Assembly (NCBI RefSeq): GCF_001428485.1
Contig: NZ_LMHS01000002.1
Coordinates: 418,094 to 482,093 of the forward strand
From: Microbacterium sp. Root180
GTDB taxonomy: Bacteria; Actinomycetota; Actinomycetes; Actinomycetales; Microbacteriaceae
Direction: 5' to 3'
DNA: 64,000 bases
Shown: piece by piece, positions 17,684-25,586 of the stretch
How positions within the stretch are numbered: the stretch's first letter is position 1
Layout: each line of letters starts with the position of its first letter
The notes under the pieces: generated by a model
Seen by the model: the letters and a program-made list of their open reading frames with translations, nothing else
Databases searched by the model: none
Told to the model about the DNA's origin: nothing
Program-made: the position numbers and the translations under genes

Positions 17684-19057
17684 TCAGCGCAGCAGCATCG
17701 CGCGGCCGGGCTCGCGCAGAACGTTCGCGACATCGACCATGAACCGCGAGCCCTGCTCGCCGTCGACCAGGCGATGGTCGAACGACAGCGCGAGCGTCAT
17801 GACATCGCGGAGGGCGATCTCGCCCTTGTGCTCCCACGGCTGCCGGCGCACGGCGCCGAGCGCCAGGATGCCGGCCTCGCCGGGGTTGAGGATCGGCGTG
17901 CCCGCGTCGACGCCGAAGACGCCGACGTTCGTGATCGAGAAGGTGCCGCCCATCATGTCGGCGGGCGACGTCTTGCCCGCCCGCGCCGTCTCGGCGAGTG
18001 AGCGGATCGCGTCCGCCAGCTCAACGAGCGAGAGCTCCTGCGCGTCGCGGATGTTCGGCACGACGAGCCCGCGCCCGGTGGCCGCCGCGATGCCGAGGTT
18101 CACGTAGTGGTGCTCGACGATCTCGCCTGCCGCGTCATCCCAGCGCGAGTTCAGGCCCGGGTGGTGCGCGAGCGCGAGGCACACGGCCTTCGCGGCGACC
18201 GCCATGACACCGATCTTGTGGTCCTGCAGCGAGCGGTCGGCCTTCAGTGAGGCGATCAGCTCCGTCGTCGCCGTGACGTCCACGGTCAGGAACGTCGTGA
18301 CGTGCGGGGCCGTGAAGGCGCTGCGCACCATCGCCTCGGCGGTGTGCTTGCGCACTCCTCGGATCGGCGTGCGGGTGGTGCGCTCGCCCGACGACGGCGC
18401 CGGTCGCAGCTCGGGCATGAGCTCGGGTTCGGCGATGGACGTCGTGCCGACGGGCGTCGCGCCCACGCGTGCGGCATAGGCCTCGACATCCGCTCGGGTG
18501 ATGACGCCGTTCGCTCCCGTCGCCTCCACCAGCGCGAGATCGACGCCGAGCTGCTTGGCGAAGAGACGCACCGGCGGCGTGGAGCGCGGGCGCTCGAGCG
18601 GCCGGTCGACCTCGGTCACGTGGATCGCATCGTGCGGCGCCGCCTCGAGGACAGCGGTGTCGGATGCCGCCGGCCGGCCGGCCGCCGAGCGAGCCCGACG
18701 CTGCGGGCGGGCGCTTCCGCGGGGGGCGGCGCCGTAGCCCACGAGGTTGGGCTCGGCCTTCGCCGGCTCTTCGCTCGCCTGCGGGGATTCGGCGGCCGGG
18801 GCGGGCGCGAGGGCGTCATCCCCGCCGAGGTCGTAGGAGATGAGCACGGACCCCACCTCGACGACGTCGCCGGCGGCGGCGTGGAGCGTCGAGATCGTGC
18901 CGGCGTAGGGCGACGGCAGCTCGACCACGGCCTTCGCCGTCTCGACCTCCGCGATCGTCTGGTTCAGCGTGACGGTGTCGCCTTCGGCGACGAGCCACGC
19001 GACGATCTCCGCCTCGGGAAGACCCTCGCCGAGATCGGGGAGCCGGAAGTCCTGCAT
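17684..19057 (-). CDS. bkdC: dihydrolipoamide acyltransferase (E2) of branched-chain 2-oxoacid dehydrogenase
   Basis: A 457-residue E2 component. One lipoyl domain occupies residues 1-80 with the lipoylated Lys42 in VETAKAVV. A Pro/Ala/Arg linker follows, then a peripheral-subunit-binding domain (PPVRLFAKQLGVDLALV...GVITRADVEAY, about 160-195). The acyltransferase domain ends with LSFDHRLVDGEQG, which holds the catalytic His and Asp. It transfers isovaleryl, isobutyryl or 2-methylbutyryl groups to CoA. Start ATG 19057 touches the bkdB stop (TGATG); a GTG one codon earlier is also possible. The single lipoyl domain and adjacency to the AccA1/D1 operon favour the branched-chain over the pyruvate complex. 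Confidence 0.93.
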   Translation of the reverse strand: MQDFRLPDLGEGLPEAEIVAWLVAEGDTVTLNQTIAEVETAKAVVELPSPYAGTISTLHAAAGDVVEVGSVLISYDLGGDDALAPAPAAESPQASEEPAKAEPNLVGYGAAPRGSARPQRRARSAAGRPAASDTAVLEAAPHDAIHVTEVDRPLERPRSTPPVRLFAKQLGVDLALVEATGANGVITRADVEAYAARVGATPVGTTSIAEPELMPELRPAPSSGERTTRTPIRGVRKHTAEAMVRSAFTAPHVTTFLTVDVTATTELIASLKADRSLQDHKIGVMAVAAKAVCLALAHHPGLNSRWDDAAGEIVEHHYVNLGIAAATGRGLVVPNIRDAQELSLVELADAIRSLAETARAGKTSPADMMGGTFSITNVGVFGVDAGTPILNPGEAGILALGAVRRQPWEHKGEIALRDVMTLALSFDHRLVDGEQGSRFMVDVANVLREPGRAMLLR

Positions 19058-20067
19058 CACAGTTCGACCCCCGTCAGGCTGTTCGGGCGGTCCATGACCC
19101 GGTCGACGGCGTCGAGGATGCGGTCGAGATCAGGGATGTGGTGCTTCTCGAGCTTGGCCGGCGGATAGGGGGTGTCGTGGCCGGTCACGCGCTGCGGCGG
19201 CGCCTCGAGGAAGTTGAAGCAGCGCTCGGTGACGCTCGCGACGAGCTCGGCTCCGACGCCCGCCTCGCGGGCTGCCTCGTGGGTGACGACCACGCGTCCG
19301 GTCTTGCGGACGGATGCCGTCACCGTGCGGTAGTCCACCGGCGAGATCGAGCGCAGGTCGATGACCTCGATCGAGACGCCGTCGTCCTCGGCCGCGGTCG
19401 CGGCATCCATCGCAGTCAGCACCTGCGATCCGTACGTCAGGAGCGTGACGTCGCTGCCCTCTCGCGCCACGCGCGCGAGCCCCATCGGCGGCGCGTCGGC
19501 CAGGTCCACGTCGAGGTCCACCTCGCCCTTCGTGTGGTAGAGCTTCTTCGGCTCGAAGTACACCACCGGGTCGTTGGACGCGATGGCCTGCCGCAGCATG
19601 ACGTAGGCGTCGTGCGGGTTCGAGACGGCGATGACCCGCAGCCCCGAGGTGTGCACGAAGTACGCCTCAGGCGACTCGGAGTGGTGCTCGGCGGCGCCGA
19701 CGCCGCCCGCCCACGGAATGCGGATCGTGATCGGCATCTGCACGTTGCCGCGCGTGCGGTAGTGCATCTTCGCGACCTGGCAGACGATCTGGTCGAAGGC
19801 CGGGTACATGAATCCGTCGAACTGGATCTCGACGACCGGGCGGAACCCGCGGAACGCCAGTCCCACGGCCGTGCCCATGATGCCTGCCTCGGCGAGCGGG
19901 GTGTCGACGACGCGCTGCGCGCCGAACTCGTCCTGCAGGCCATCCGTGATGCGGAACACACCGCCGAGCTTGCCGATGTCCTCGCCCATGACGAGCACCT
20001 TCGGGTCGTCGGCCATCGCGCGACGGAGTCCTTCGTTGATGGCCTTCGCCATGGTGAGCTGCGTCAT
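19057..20067 (-). CDS. bkdB: 2-oxoacid dehydrogenase E1 component, beta subunit
   Basis: A 336-residue transketolase-like E1 beta subunit. It begins with the usual MTQLTMAKAINEGLRRAM, then shows VLVMGEDIGKLGGVF (Glu of the cofactor site) and DTPLAEAGIMGTAVGLA. IRIPWAGGVGAAEHHSES follows and the C-terminal transketolase domain contains VVVTHEAAREAGVGAEL. With the alpha subunit it decarboxylates branched 2-oxoacids and reductively acylates the E2 lipoyl group, using thiamine diphosphate. The ATG overlaps the bkdA stop codon (ATGA). Subunit-split E1 is normal for BCKDH and some PDH complexes. The branched-chain assignment rests on the genomic context. Confidence 0.93.
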   Translation of the reverse strand: MTQLTMAKAINEGLRRAMADDPKVLVMGEDIGKLGGVFRITDGLQDEFGAQRVVDTPLAEAGIMGTAVGLAFRGFRPVVEIQFDGFMYPAFDQIVCQVAKMHYRTRGNVQMPITIRIPWAGGVGAAEHHSESPEAYFVHTSGLRVIAVSNPHDAYVMLRQAIASNDPVVYFEPKKLYHTKGEVDLDVDLADAPPMGLARVAREGSDVTLLTYGSQVLTAMDAATAAEDDGVSIEVIDLRSISPVDYRTVTASVRKTGRVVVTHEAAREAGVGAELVASVTERCFNFLEAPPQRVTGHDTPYPPAKLEKHHIPDLDRILDAVDRVMDRPNSLTGVEL

Positions 20068-21194
20068 CGCCCCGCCTCCGCGTCGTCTGCGATGAAGCCG
20101 TCGAGGTAGGCGCCGTACCACGCGCGCTGCTCGTCGATGCCGGAGTGCTGCTCGGCGTAGACGTTGTCGAACACCGTGATCGGCTCGCGGGTGACCGCGC
20201 CCTGCGCTGCGGCGCGCACCTCGGCGGCCAGTGCGTCGGCATCGGCTGCCACACGGGCGGCGAACTCATCGTCGTACTCGCCCTGGGCGCGCAGCAGCGC
20301 CTCGATGCGAGCGAGGGGGTCGCGACCCTTCCAGCGCTCGACCTCCTCCTTGTCGCGGTAGCGGGTGGGGTCGTCGGAGGTCGTGTGCGGTCCCATGCGG
20401 TAGGTGACGGCCTCGATGAACGCGGGGCCGTTCCCCTGGCGGGCGTTGTCGACGGCCCACCGCATCGCCGCGAGGCACGCGAGCACGTCGTTGCCGTCGA
20501 CGCGCATGCTCGGGATGCCGAACCCCGGAGCGCGACCCGCGATCGAGAACTTCGCCTGCACCGAGACGGGCTCCGAGATGGCCCAGTGGTTGTTCGAGCA
20601 CACGAACACGACGGGCGCGCCGTAGGACGACGCGAAGATCATCGCCTCGTTCACGTCGCCCTGGCTCGTGGCGCCGTCGCCGAAGTAGGCGGCCGCGACC
20701 TGATCGGTGCCGTCGCGCTGGATGCCCATCGCGTAGCCCACGGCATGCAGGGACTGCGCGCCGATGATGATCTGCTGCGTGGCCGTGTTGATGTCGTAGG
20801 GGTTGTACGTCGAGTGCTCCTCGCCGCGCCACGCGAGCACGTAGTCGGCGGGCTGGGCGCCGCGCACGAAGGCGATACCGGTCTCGCGGTAGCTCGGGAA
20901 GGCGAAGTCGTCGGCACGGAGTCCACGCGCGGTGCCGATCTGCGTGGCCTCCTGGCCCCGGCACGGCGGCCACAGCGCGAGCTGGCCCTGACGCTGGAGC
21001 GCGACACCCTCGGTGTCGATGCGGCGCAGCAGCACCATGTCGCGGTACAGCGAGCGCAGGGCGGCGCCGTCGATGTCCGCCACCCAGCGATCGAGCTCGG
21101 GATCGGCGACGCGCTCGCCGTCGGGGGTGACCAGCCGTGCGACGTCGTCGGTGTCGGTCGCGAGATCGGCGGGCGGGGTCAGGGTGTGCGTCAT
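20064..21194 (-). CDS. bkdA: 2-oxoacid dehydrogenase E1 component, alpha subunit
   Basis: A 376-residue thiamine-diphosphate-binding E1 alpha subunit. The cofactor motif runs from GDGATSQGDVNEA to SNNHWAIS, matching the canonical GDG-x(25-30)-NN. GPHTTSDDPTRYR near residue 290 is the conserved phosphorylation-loop region, and CRGQEATQIG lies near the N-terminus. It starts the bkdABC operon. The ATG at 21194 has GAGGAG 8 nt upstream and is preferred to the ATG two codons earlier, which is only 2 nt from it. The operon is divergent from an Lrp/AsnC gene, an arrangement typical of amino-acid-responsive bkd regulation. Confidence 0.93.
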   Translation of the reverse strand: MTHTLTPPADLATDTDDVARLVTPDGERVADPELDRWVADIDGAALRSLYRDMVLLRRIDTEGVALQRQGQLALWPPCRGQEATQIGTARGLRADDFAFPSYRETGIAFVRGAQPADYVLAWRGEEHSTYNPYDINTATQQIIIGAQSLHAVGYAMGIQRDGTDQVAAAYFGDGATSQGDVNEAMIFASSYGAPVVFVCSNNHWAISEPVSVQAKFSIAGRAPGFGIPSMRVDGNDVLACLAAMRWAVDNARQGNGPAFIEAVTYRMGPHTTSDDPTRYRDKEEVERWKGRDPLARIEALLRAQGEYDDEFAARVAADADALAAEVRAAAQGAVTREPITVFDNVYAEQHSGIDEQRAWYGAYLDGFIADDAEAGR

Positions 21195-21292
21195 CGTCAT
21201 CACTCCTCGGTGCAACCCTCCCTCGTGAGGAGGGGCGTCGTGGCGCCGGCATCATCACCGGCACCTTCGAGGCTACGTCCGCATCGCACCTC

Positions 21293-21319
21293 GCTCAAGC
21301 ATCTGGGTTCTGCTTGAGC
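21293..21319. promoter_or_regulatory. inverted repeat between bkdA and the Lrp/AsnC gene (candidate operator)
   Basis: GCTCAAGCA and TGCTTGAGC form a perfect 9-bp dyad separated by 9 bp in the 171-bp divergent region. Length and placement fit a Lrp/AsnC-type site; binding by the adjacent regulator is inferred. Confidence 0.6.
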
Positions 21320-21365
21320 ATGTTGACAACTGTTGACCGTTCGAACCGTGCTAACGTTTCGCACT

Positions 21366-21839
21366 ATGAGTGCCCTCGATCACGTCGACCTGGAGCTCCT
21401 GGCCGCCCTCTCCGCCGACCCCCGCGCGACGGTCGTCGCGCTCGCCGAACGCCTCGGGCTGTCACGCAACACGGTCCAGGCGCGCATGGCCAGGCTCGAG
21501 CGCTCCGGCGTCTTCCTGTCCTACGAGCGGGCGATCTCGTCTTCGTCGCTGGGCTACCCCATCGAGGCGTTCATCAGCGTCATCGTGCGGCAGGCGGAGC
21601 TCCCCCGCATCTCGGCGGAGCTGGCGCGTGTGCCCGAGATCGTGCAGGCGCACGGGCTGTCCGGGCAGGTCGACCTCCTGGTGCGCGTCGCCTGCCGCGA
21701 CACCCAGCACCTCTTCGACACCGACGCGCGCATTCTTGCGATCGAAGGCGTCGAGCGCACCGAGACCTCTCTCGTGATGGGCGAGGTCATCCCCCATCGC
21801 GTGATGCCGCTCATGGAGCTCGCACGACGCGAGCCCTGA
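21366..21839 (+). CDS. Lrp/AsnC-family transcriptional regulator
   Basis: A 157-residue Lrp/AsnC regulator. The N-terminal winged helix-turn-helix reads LDHVDLELLAALSADPRAT, then VVALAERLGLSRNTVQARM as recognition helix, followed by the RAM ligand domain (EAFISVIVRQ, VQAHGLSGQVDLLVRVACRD, GVERTETSLVMGEVIPHR). It lies divergent to bkdABC and is the likely BkdR-type activator or repressor responding to a branched-chain amino acid. TAACGT is 8 nt before ATG 21366 without a Shine-Dalgarno, so the mRNA may be leaderless. Its stop is 9 bp from the convergent EamA gene. Confidence 0.93.
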   Translation: MSALDHVDLELLAALSADPRATVVALAERLGLSRNTVQARMARLERSGVFLSYERAISSSSLGYPIEAFISVIVRQAELPRISAELARVPEIVQAHGLSGQVDLLVRVACRDTQHLFDTDARILAIEGVERTETSLVMGEVIPHRVMPLMELARREP

Positions 21840-21848
21840 TCCTGCTCC

Positions 21849-22859
21849 TTACGGGAGCGGAACCGACGCCGCGGGCGAGGGCGCAGCCGATGCCGGAGCG
21901 GATCGGAGGTCGTCGACCTTGACGAGGACGACTCCGGCGAGGATCAGCGCACCCCCGGCGAACTGGATCGGCGCGGGGACCTCGGCCAGGAAGATCCAGG
22001 CGAAGCCGAGCGCGAACAGCACTTCGGACAGTCCGACGAACGAGGCCACGCGCGAGCCGATGCGCGGCACGGCCATGACGCCCAGCGCGTACCCGAGGGT
22101 CGTGGCCACAGCGGCGACCCACAGCAGCGGCACGAACCACGGCACCTCGACACCGGCGAGCTCGACCGAGACCGCGGGCGCCTGGAACGGCATGATGCCC
22201 ACGAGGCACAGCAGTCCCATGATCGCGGCGCCGACCAGCAGCCCGCTCGCCGCGAGTGCCAGCGGAGGAAGGTCATCGCCGGCGCGCTCCGAGATCACGA
22301 AGTACGCGCACACGCAGACGGCCGCCGCGAGCGCGAGGAGCGTGCCGATGAGGTCGAACGAGGCACCCGAGATGTCGACCACGAGGATGAGCCCGAGCAC
22401 AGCGACGCCCGAGCCCCAGAGCACGAGGGACGACGGCGCCTTGCGGGTGCGCAGCCAGACGAACGCGACGAGCATGACCGGCGCGAGGTACTGGATGAGC
22501 AGCGCCACCGCGACGGGCATGCGCTGCATGGCCGAGAAGAAGAAGAGCTGGCAGCCGAGCACCGGCATGAGCCCGAACCCGGCGATCAGCTTCCAGTGCC
22601 GGCGGAGGAAGCCGGGCTGGCGCCGGATCGCGCGGAACACCGCCGGCGAGAGGATGAGGCCGGCCACCCCCATCCGCACGAGGAGGGCGGCGCCGAGCGA
22701 CCATCCGGCCTCGAGCAGCGGTTTGATGAACGGGCCGCTGGACGAGAACGCGAGCGCGGAGGCGACGGCCATCACGAGCCCGGTCGTGCGCACCCGAGAG
22801 GATGCTGCGATCGGCGTGATCACGGGCAGTGACGCGGTCGAAACGGTCATGGGCGGCAT
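21849..22859 (-). CDS. EamA/DMT-family transporter (drug/metabolite exporter type)
   Basis: A 336-residue membrane protein with about ten hydrophobic segments arranged as two EamA repeats. The first runs from GLVMAVASALAFSSSGPFIKPLL to LILVVDIS and the second from LIGTLLALAAAVCVCAYFV to GGALILAGVVLVKV. DMT carriers of this kind export amino acids or metabolites (RhaT/YdcZ/RarD relatives). The substrate is unknown. Position beside the bkd regulator makes an amino-acid exporter attractive but unproven. ATGs at 22859 and 22850 are both possible starts; neither has a strong Shine-Dalgarno. Confidence 0.87.
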   Translation of the reverse strand: MPPMTVSTASLPVITPIAASSRVRTTGLVMAVASALAFSSSGPFIKPLLEAGWSLGAALLVRMGVAGLILSPAVFRAIRRQPGFLRRHWKLIAGFGLMPVLGCQLFFFSAMQRMPVAVALLIQYLAPVMLVAFVWLRTRKAPSSLVLWGSGVAVLGLILVVDISGASFDLIGTLLALAAAVCVCAYFVISERAGDDLPPLALAASGLLVGAAIMGLLCLVGIMPFQAPAVSVELAGVEVPWFVPLLWVAAVATTLGYALGVMAVPRIGSRVASFVGLSEVLFALGFAWIFLAEVPAPIQFAGGALILAGVVLVKVDDLRSAPASAAPSPAASVPLP

Positions 22860-22924
22860 CCGGCTGTCAGGGGTGAAATATGTCTACACTGGTGACGGTA
22901 TCGAACAGGATGTCAGGAGTCAAC

Positions 22925-23479
22925 ATGGTTTTCATCCATGACACGCGACGCACGCTCATGATGGTCGTGGATCTGGTCAACACGCTGCCGGGCTTCGACG
23001 GCGAAGACACCCTGCAGACCCCCGACGACCTCGCGCGGTTCCTCGTGACGAACCCCTACACGGGCGTCGTCCGCACCGACGACGAGGAGGTCGCCGCGGT
23101 GCGCGCGGTGCGCTCCCGACTGCGCGAACTGTGGCAGGTCGACCGCGAGGGCGCCGTTCCGCTGGTGAACGAGATGCTCGCCGACGGCGAAGCCCTCCCC
23201 CGGCTCGTCATCCACGACGAGTACGACTGGCACATCCATGCGACGTCCGACGATTCGCCCCTCGCCACACGCATGATGGTCGAGGCGGCGATGGCGTTCA
23301 TCGACGTGATCCGCTCCGACGAGTACGACCGGGTGCGAACCTGCGCCGCCGACGACTGCGAGTCGGTCTACATCGATTACTCGAAGAACGGATCCAAGCG
23401 GTACTGCGACACCGGCAACTGCGGCAATCGCATGAACGTCATCGCGTACCGGGCGCGGAAGGCTCGAGAAAGGGCCTGA
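22925..23479 (+). CDS. CGNR zinc-finger / ABATE-domain regulator-like protein
   Basis: A 184-residue protein with an N-terminal ABATE-like stress-response domain (VDLVNTLPGFDG, DLARFLVTNPYTGVV, EVAAVRAVRSRLRELW). A C-terminal treble-clef finger shows CAADDCESVYIDYSKNG, then RYCDTGNCGNRMNV. The CxxxxC...CxxxxCGNR pattern is the family hallmark and is thought to bind DNA. Many actinobacterial members are annotated as transcriptional regulators of unknown stimulus. The ATG at 22925 has AGGAG 6 nt upstream and is preferred to earlier in-frame ATGs. It is divergent from the EamA exporter, which it might control. Its 3' end overlaps the alpha/beta hydrolase gene by 41 nt, antisense. Confidence 0.87.
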   Translation: MVFIHDTRRTLMMVVDLVNTLPGFDGEDTLQTPDDLARFLVTNPYTGVVRTDDEEVAAVRAVRSRLRELWQVDREGAVPLVNEMLADGEALPRLVIHDEYDWHIHATSDDSPLATRMMVEAAMAFIDVIRSDEYDRVRTCAADDCESVYIDYSKNGSKRYCDTGNCGNRMNVIAYRARKARERA

Positions 23480-24338
23480 TCGCGTCCGCCGCGACGGCGG
23501 GCGTCTCGTAGTGGATCAGGTGGCCGACGTCGGGGATCTCGACGAGCTGCGCCGACGGGAACAGCGTGGCGAGCGTGCGCTCCGCCTCGATCGGCGTGAT
23601 GTCGTCGCGGACGGCAGCGACCAGGAGCGTGGGCTGCGTGATGCGCGGCGCGAACTCCCGCACATCGTGCGACACCGACGCGAGGAACGCGTCGTGCAGC
23701 ACGTCGCGGTCGGCGAACCGCGAGAAGTAGGTGTCGTGCTGGTCGTGGATGAAGCTGCGCAGCTCGGGATCCTTCGTCTTGGCCATCGACTCGCTCATCA
23801 CCCGCACGACCACGCCGTTGCGCAGGAGCGCCTCGCCCACACGCTCGGGAAGCCGGGCACCGGCCCAGTAGTAGAACACCGCGAGGCGCGTGAGGAGGCC
23901 GCGCGGCCCCTCGAGCGCCGGCGCCCCGATCGGATTGACCAGGACGACGCGGGGAGTCACGAGGCCGTCTGCGACCGCGGCCGCGACGACGATCGATCCG
24001 AACGAGTGGCCGAGGATGACAGCACCGGGCGCCACCGCGGCGGCGAACTCCTTCAGCCACTCCGCGTAAGCGCTCAGATCGTGACGGATGCCGGGAAGAG
24101 GCGCGGTCTCGCCGAATCCGGGGAGGTCCGGTGAGATGATCCGCACGTCGGGCAGATGGGCGACGACAGGCTCGAGCCCGTGGTGCTCGCCGCGGAAGCC
24201 GTGCACGGCGATCACGGTGGTGGCGGCATCCGCCGGCCCGTACACCCAGTACGCGGTGATGCCCCCGCCGACGGCGACCTCGTGACGCTCGACGGGGATC
24301 GCGTCGAGGAGGGGAGCGTACGGGTTCGCGGTGGCCAC
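23439..24338 (-). CDS. alpha/beta-fold hydrolase
   Basis: A 299-residue alpha/beta hydrolase. The oxyanion-side HGFRGEHHG motif, nucleophile elbow GHSFGS (Ser about residue 111), an acid in AVRDDITPIEAE and the terminal catalytic His in PDVGHLIHYE are all in order. A cap region (residues 140-200) is rich in aromatic residues. Substrate is not predictable; epoxide hydrolase, haloperoxidase or meta-cleavage-product hydrolase subfamilies share this layout. It starts with GTG 24338 and TAGAAT lies exactly 6 nt upstream, pointing to leaderless transcription. The 3' end overlaps the CGNR gene on the opposite strand. Confidence 0.88.
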   Translation of the reverse strand: MATANPYAPLLDAIPVERHEVAVGGGITAYWVYGPADAATTVIAVHGFRGEHHGLEPVVAHLPDVRIISPDLPGFGETAPLPGIRHDLSAYAEWLKEFAAAVAPGAVILGHSFGSIVVAAAVADGLVTPRVVLVNPIGAPALEGPRGLLTRLAVFYYWAGARLPERVGEALLRNGVVVRVMSESMAKTKDPELRSFIHDQHDTYFSRFADRDVLHDAFLASVSHDVREFAPRITQPTLLVAAVRDDITPIEAERTLATLFPSAQLVEIPDVGHLIHYETPAVAADAIRPFLEPSAPGTR

Positions 24339-24344
24339 CCCCCG

Positions 24345-24350
24345 ATTCTA
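24345..24350 (-). promoter_or_regulatory. candidate leaderless -10 (TAGAAT) for the alpha/beta hydrolase
   Basis: TAGAAT on the minus strand ends 6 nt before GTG 24338, and there is no ribosome-binding site between. Confidence 0.5.
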
Positions 24351-24396
24351 CGAGGGGACCGCGGTGCGCCTGCGGCGCCGTGTCGGATGCCGCGCA

Positions 24397-24402
24397 TACC
24401 GT
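24397..24402 (+). promoter_or_regulatory. candidate leaderless -10 (TACCGT) for the exonuclease gene
   Basis: TACCGT ends 7 nt before ATG 24410. It supports that ATG over the upstream in-frame GTG at 24380. Confidence 0.4.
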
Positions 24403-24409
24403 GATCGGC

Positions 24410-25141
24410 ATGGAGCAGTGGCGGGCCGAACCTCTCGCGCTGTTCGACGTTCCCGAGTGGGTGCGGGTGGTCGGCGTCTTCGACCTCGAGACCACGGGAG
24501 TCGACGTGACTTCCGACCGCATCGTGACCGCGCACGTGGGCCTGCTCGATGCCTCCGGAGCCGTGCTGAACGCCCGCGACTGGCTCGCCGACCCCGGTGT
24601 GGCCATTCCCGACGGCGCCGCCGCGATCCATGGCATCTCGACCGCGCATGCCCGCGCCCACGGCCGGCCGGCGCCTCACGTCGTGGGCGAGGTGGTAGCC
24701 GCACTGCGCGGCCTGCTCGACGCCGGCATCCCGATCGTGGCGTACAACGCGCCCTATGACTTCTCCCTGCTCAAGTACGAGGCGCTCCGGCACGGCATCG
24801 ACCCCATTCTCGATCCCTCCCCCGTCATCGATCCGCTCGTCGTCGACAAGGCGTACGACCGCTGGCGGCGCGGCAAGCGCACCCTGTCGGTCGTCGCCGC
24901 GCACTACGCGGTGCGGCTCGACGGCGCACACGAGGCCGCCGCCGATGCGGTCGCGGCGGGGCGCGTCGCCCAGGCACTCGCCGAGCGCTTCGCACCCTGG
25001 CTCCCCGAGACCGCGCACGAGCTGCACACCCGGCAGATCGCGTGGGCGCGAGCCCAGGCGGCGAGTCTCACCGACTACTTCATCCAGATCGGACGCCTCG
25101 ATCCCGAGGACCGCCTCGACGGCAGCTGGCCGATTCGCTGA
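24410..25141 (+). CDS. DEDDh 3'-5' exonuclease (DNA polymerase III epsilon-like)
   Basis: A 243-residue DEDDh nuclease. ExoI is VFDLETTGVD (two metal-binding acids), HGIS follows, ExoII is YNAPYDFSLL, and ExoIII is HEAAADAVAAGRV with the catalytic His five residues before Asp. There is no BRCT or GIY-YIG fusion, so it is a stand-alone epsilon-like proofreading, repair or RNase-T-type enzyme. Actinobacterial genomes usually carry several. The ATG at 24410 is chosen over GTG 24380 because the conserved domain begins about 24 residues later and a -10-like TACCGT lies just upstream. A strong terminator follows. Confidence 0.9.
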   Translation: MEQWRAEPLALFDVPEWVRVVGVFDLETTGVDVTSDRIVTAHVGLLDASGAVLNARDWLADPGVAIPDGAAAIHGISTAHARAHGRPAPHVVGEVVAALRGLLDAGIPIVAYNAPYDFSLLKYEALRHGIDPILDPSPVIDPLVVDKAYDRWRRGKRTLSVVAAHYAVRLDGAHEAAADAVAAGRVAQALAERFAPWLPETAHELHTRQIAWARAQAASLTDYFIQIGRLDPEDRLDGSWPIR

Positions 25142-25176
25142 CGGTCGGGCGAACGCGGGGCCCTCGCGGAAACGAC

Positions 25177-25202
25177 GAAGGCCCCGCCGGAGCGGGGCCT
25201 TC
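25177..25202. terminator. bidirectional hairpin terminator between the exonuclease gene and rpmE2
   Basis: A perfect 10-bp stem GAAGGCCCCG / CGGGGCCTTC with a 6-nt loop sits between two convergent genes. The flanking A's and T's give short T-tracts on both strands. Confidence 0.88.
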
Positions 25203-25213
25203 GGTGCGGCTGC

Positions 25214-25462
25214 TTACTTGCCGAAGTTCTTGAAGCGCTGGTTGAACTTCTCGACGCGACCGGCCGAGTCCATGATGCGCTGCTTGCCCGTGTAGAACGG
25301 GTGCGAAGCCGACGAGATCTCGACGTCGATGACGGGGTACTCGACGCCGTCGAGCTCGATCGTCTTGTCGCTGGTCACCGTCGAACGGGTGAGGAAGGTC
25401 TCGCCGGAGCCGAGGTCGCGGAACACGACGGCCTTGTACTCGGGGTGGATGTCAGTCTTCAT
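25214..25462 (-). CDS. rpmE2: 50S ribosomal protein L31, type B (cysteine-free)
   Basis: An 82-residue L31 beginning [20 protein letters not shown] and containing [13 protein letters not shown], the family signature. It has no cysteine at all, so it is the zinc-independent (C-minus, type B) form. In many bacteria this form replaces zinc-binding L31 when zinc is scarce. I see no clear Zur box upstream, so it may be the constitutive L31 here. AAGGA lies 7 nt before ATG 25462. The leader carries two short hairpins that could be an autoregulatory L31 leader. Confidence 0.96.
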   Translation of the reverse strand: MKTDIHPEYKAVVFRDLGSGETFLTRSTVTSDKTIELDGVEYPVIDVEISSASHPFYTGKQRIMDSAGRVEKFNQRFKNFGK

Positions 25463-25484
25463 GGGAAGTCCTTTGAAAGTGGGC

Positions 25485-25528
25485 CCTGGATTTTGCCAGG
25501 ACGGACAAAGTCTGAGGTGCGATTGCAC
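25485..25528 (-). promoter_or_regulatory. candidate ribosomal-protein L31 leader (two small hairpins in the 5' UTR)
   Basis: On the minus strand GGTGC-AATC-GCACC (25515-25528) and CCTGG-CAAAAT-CCAGG (25485-25500) can each form a 5-bp stem, the second ending about 22 nt before the rpmE2 start. L31 leaders regulated by L31 itself are known, including an actinobacterial class. Assignment here is by position and foldability only. Confidence 0.35.
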
Positions 25529-25586
25529 CAAAGAGCGATTCTATCAGCCTCGGGCCCCCACGCGGAATCGGCGATCGGGGGGCAGC

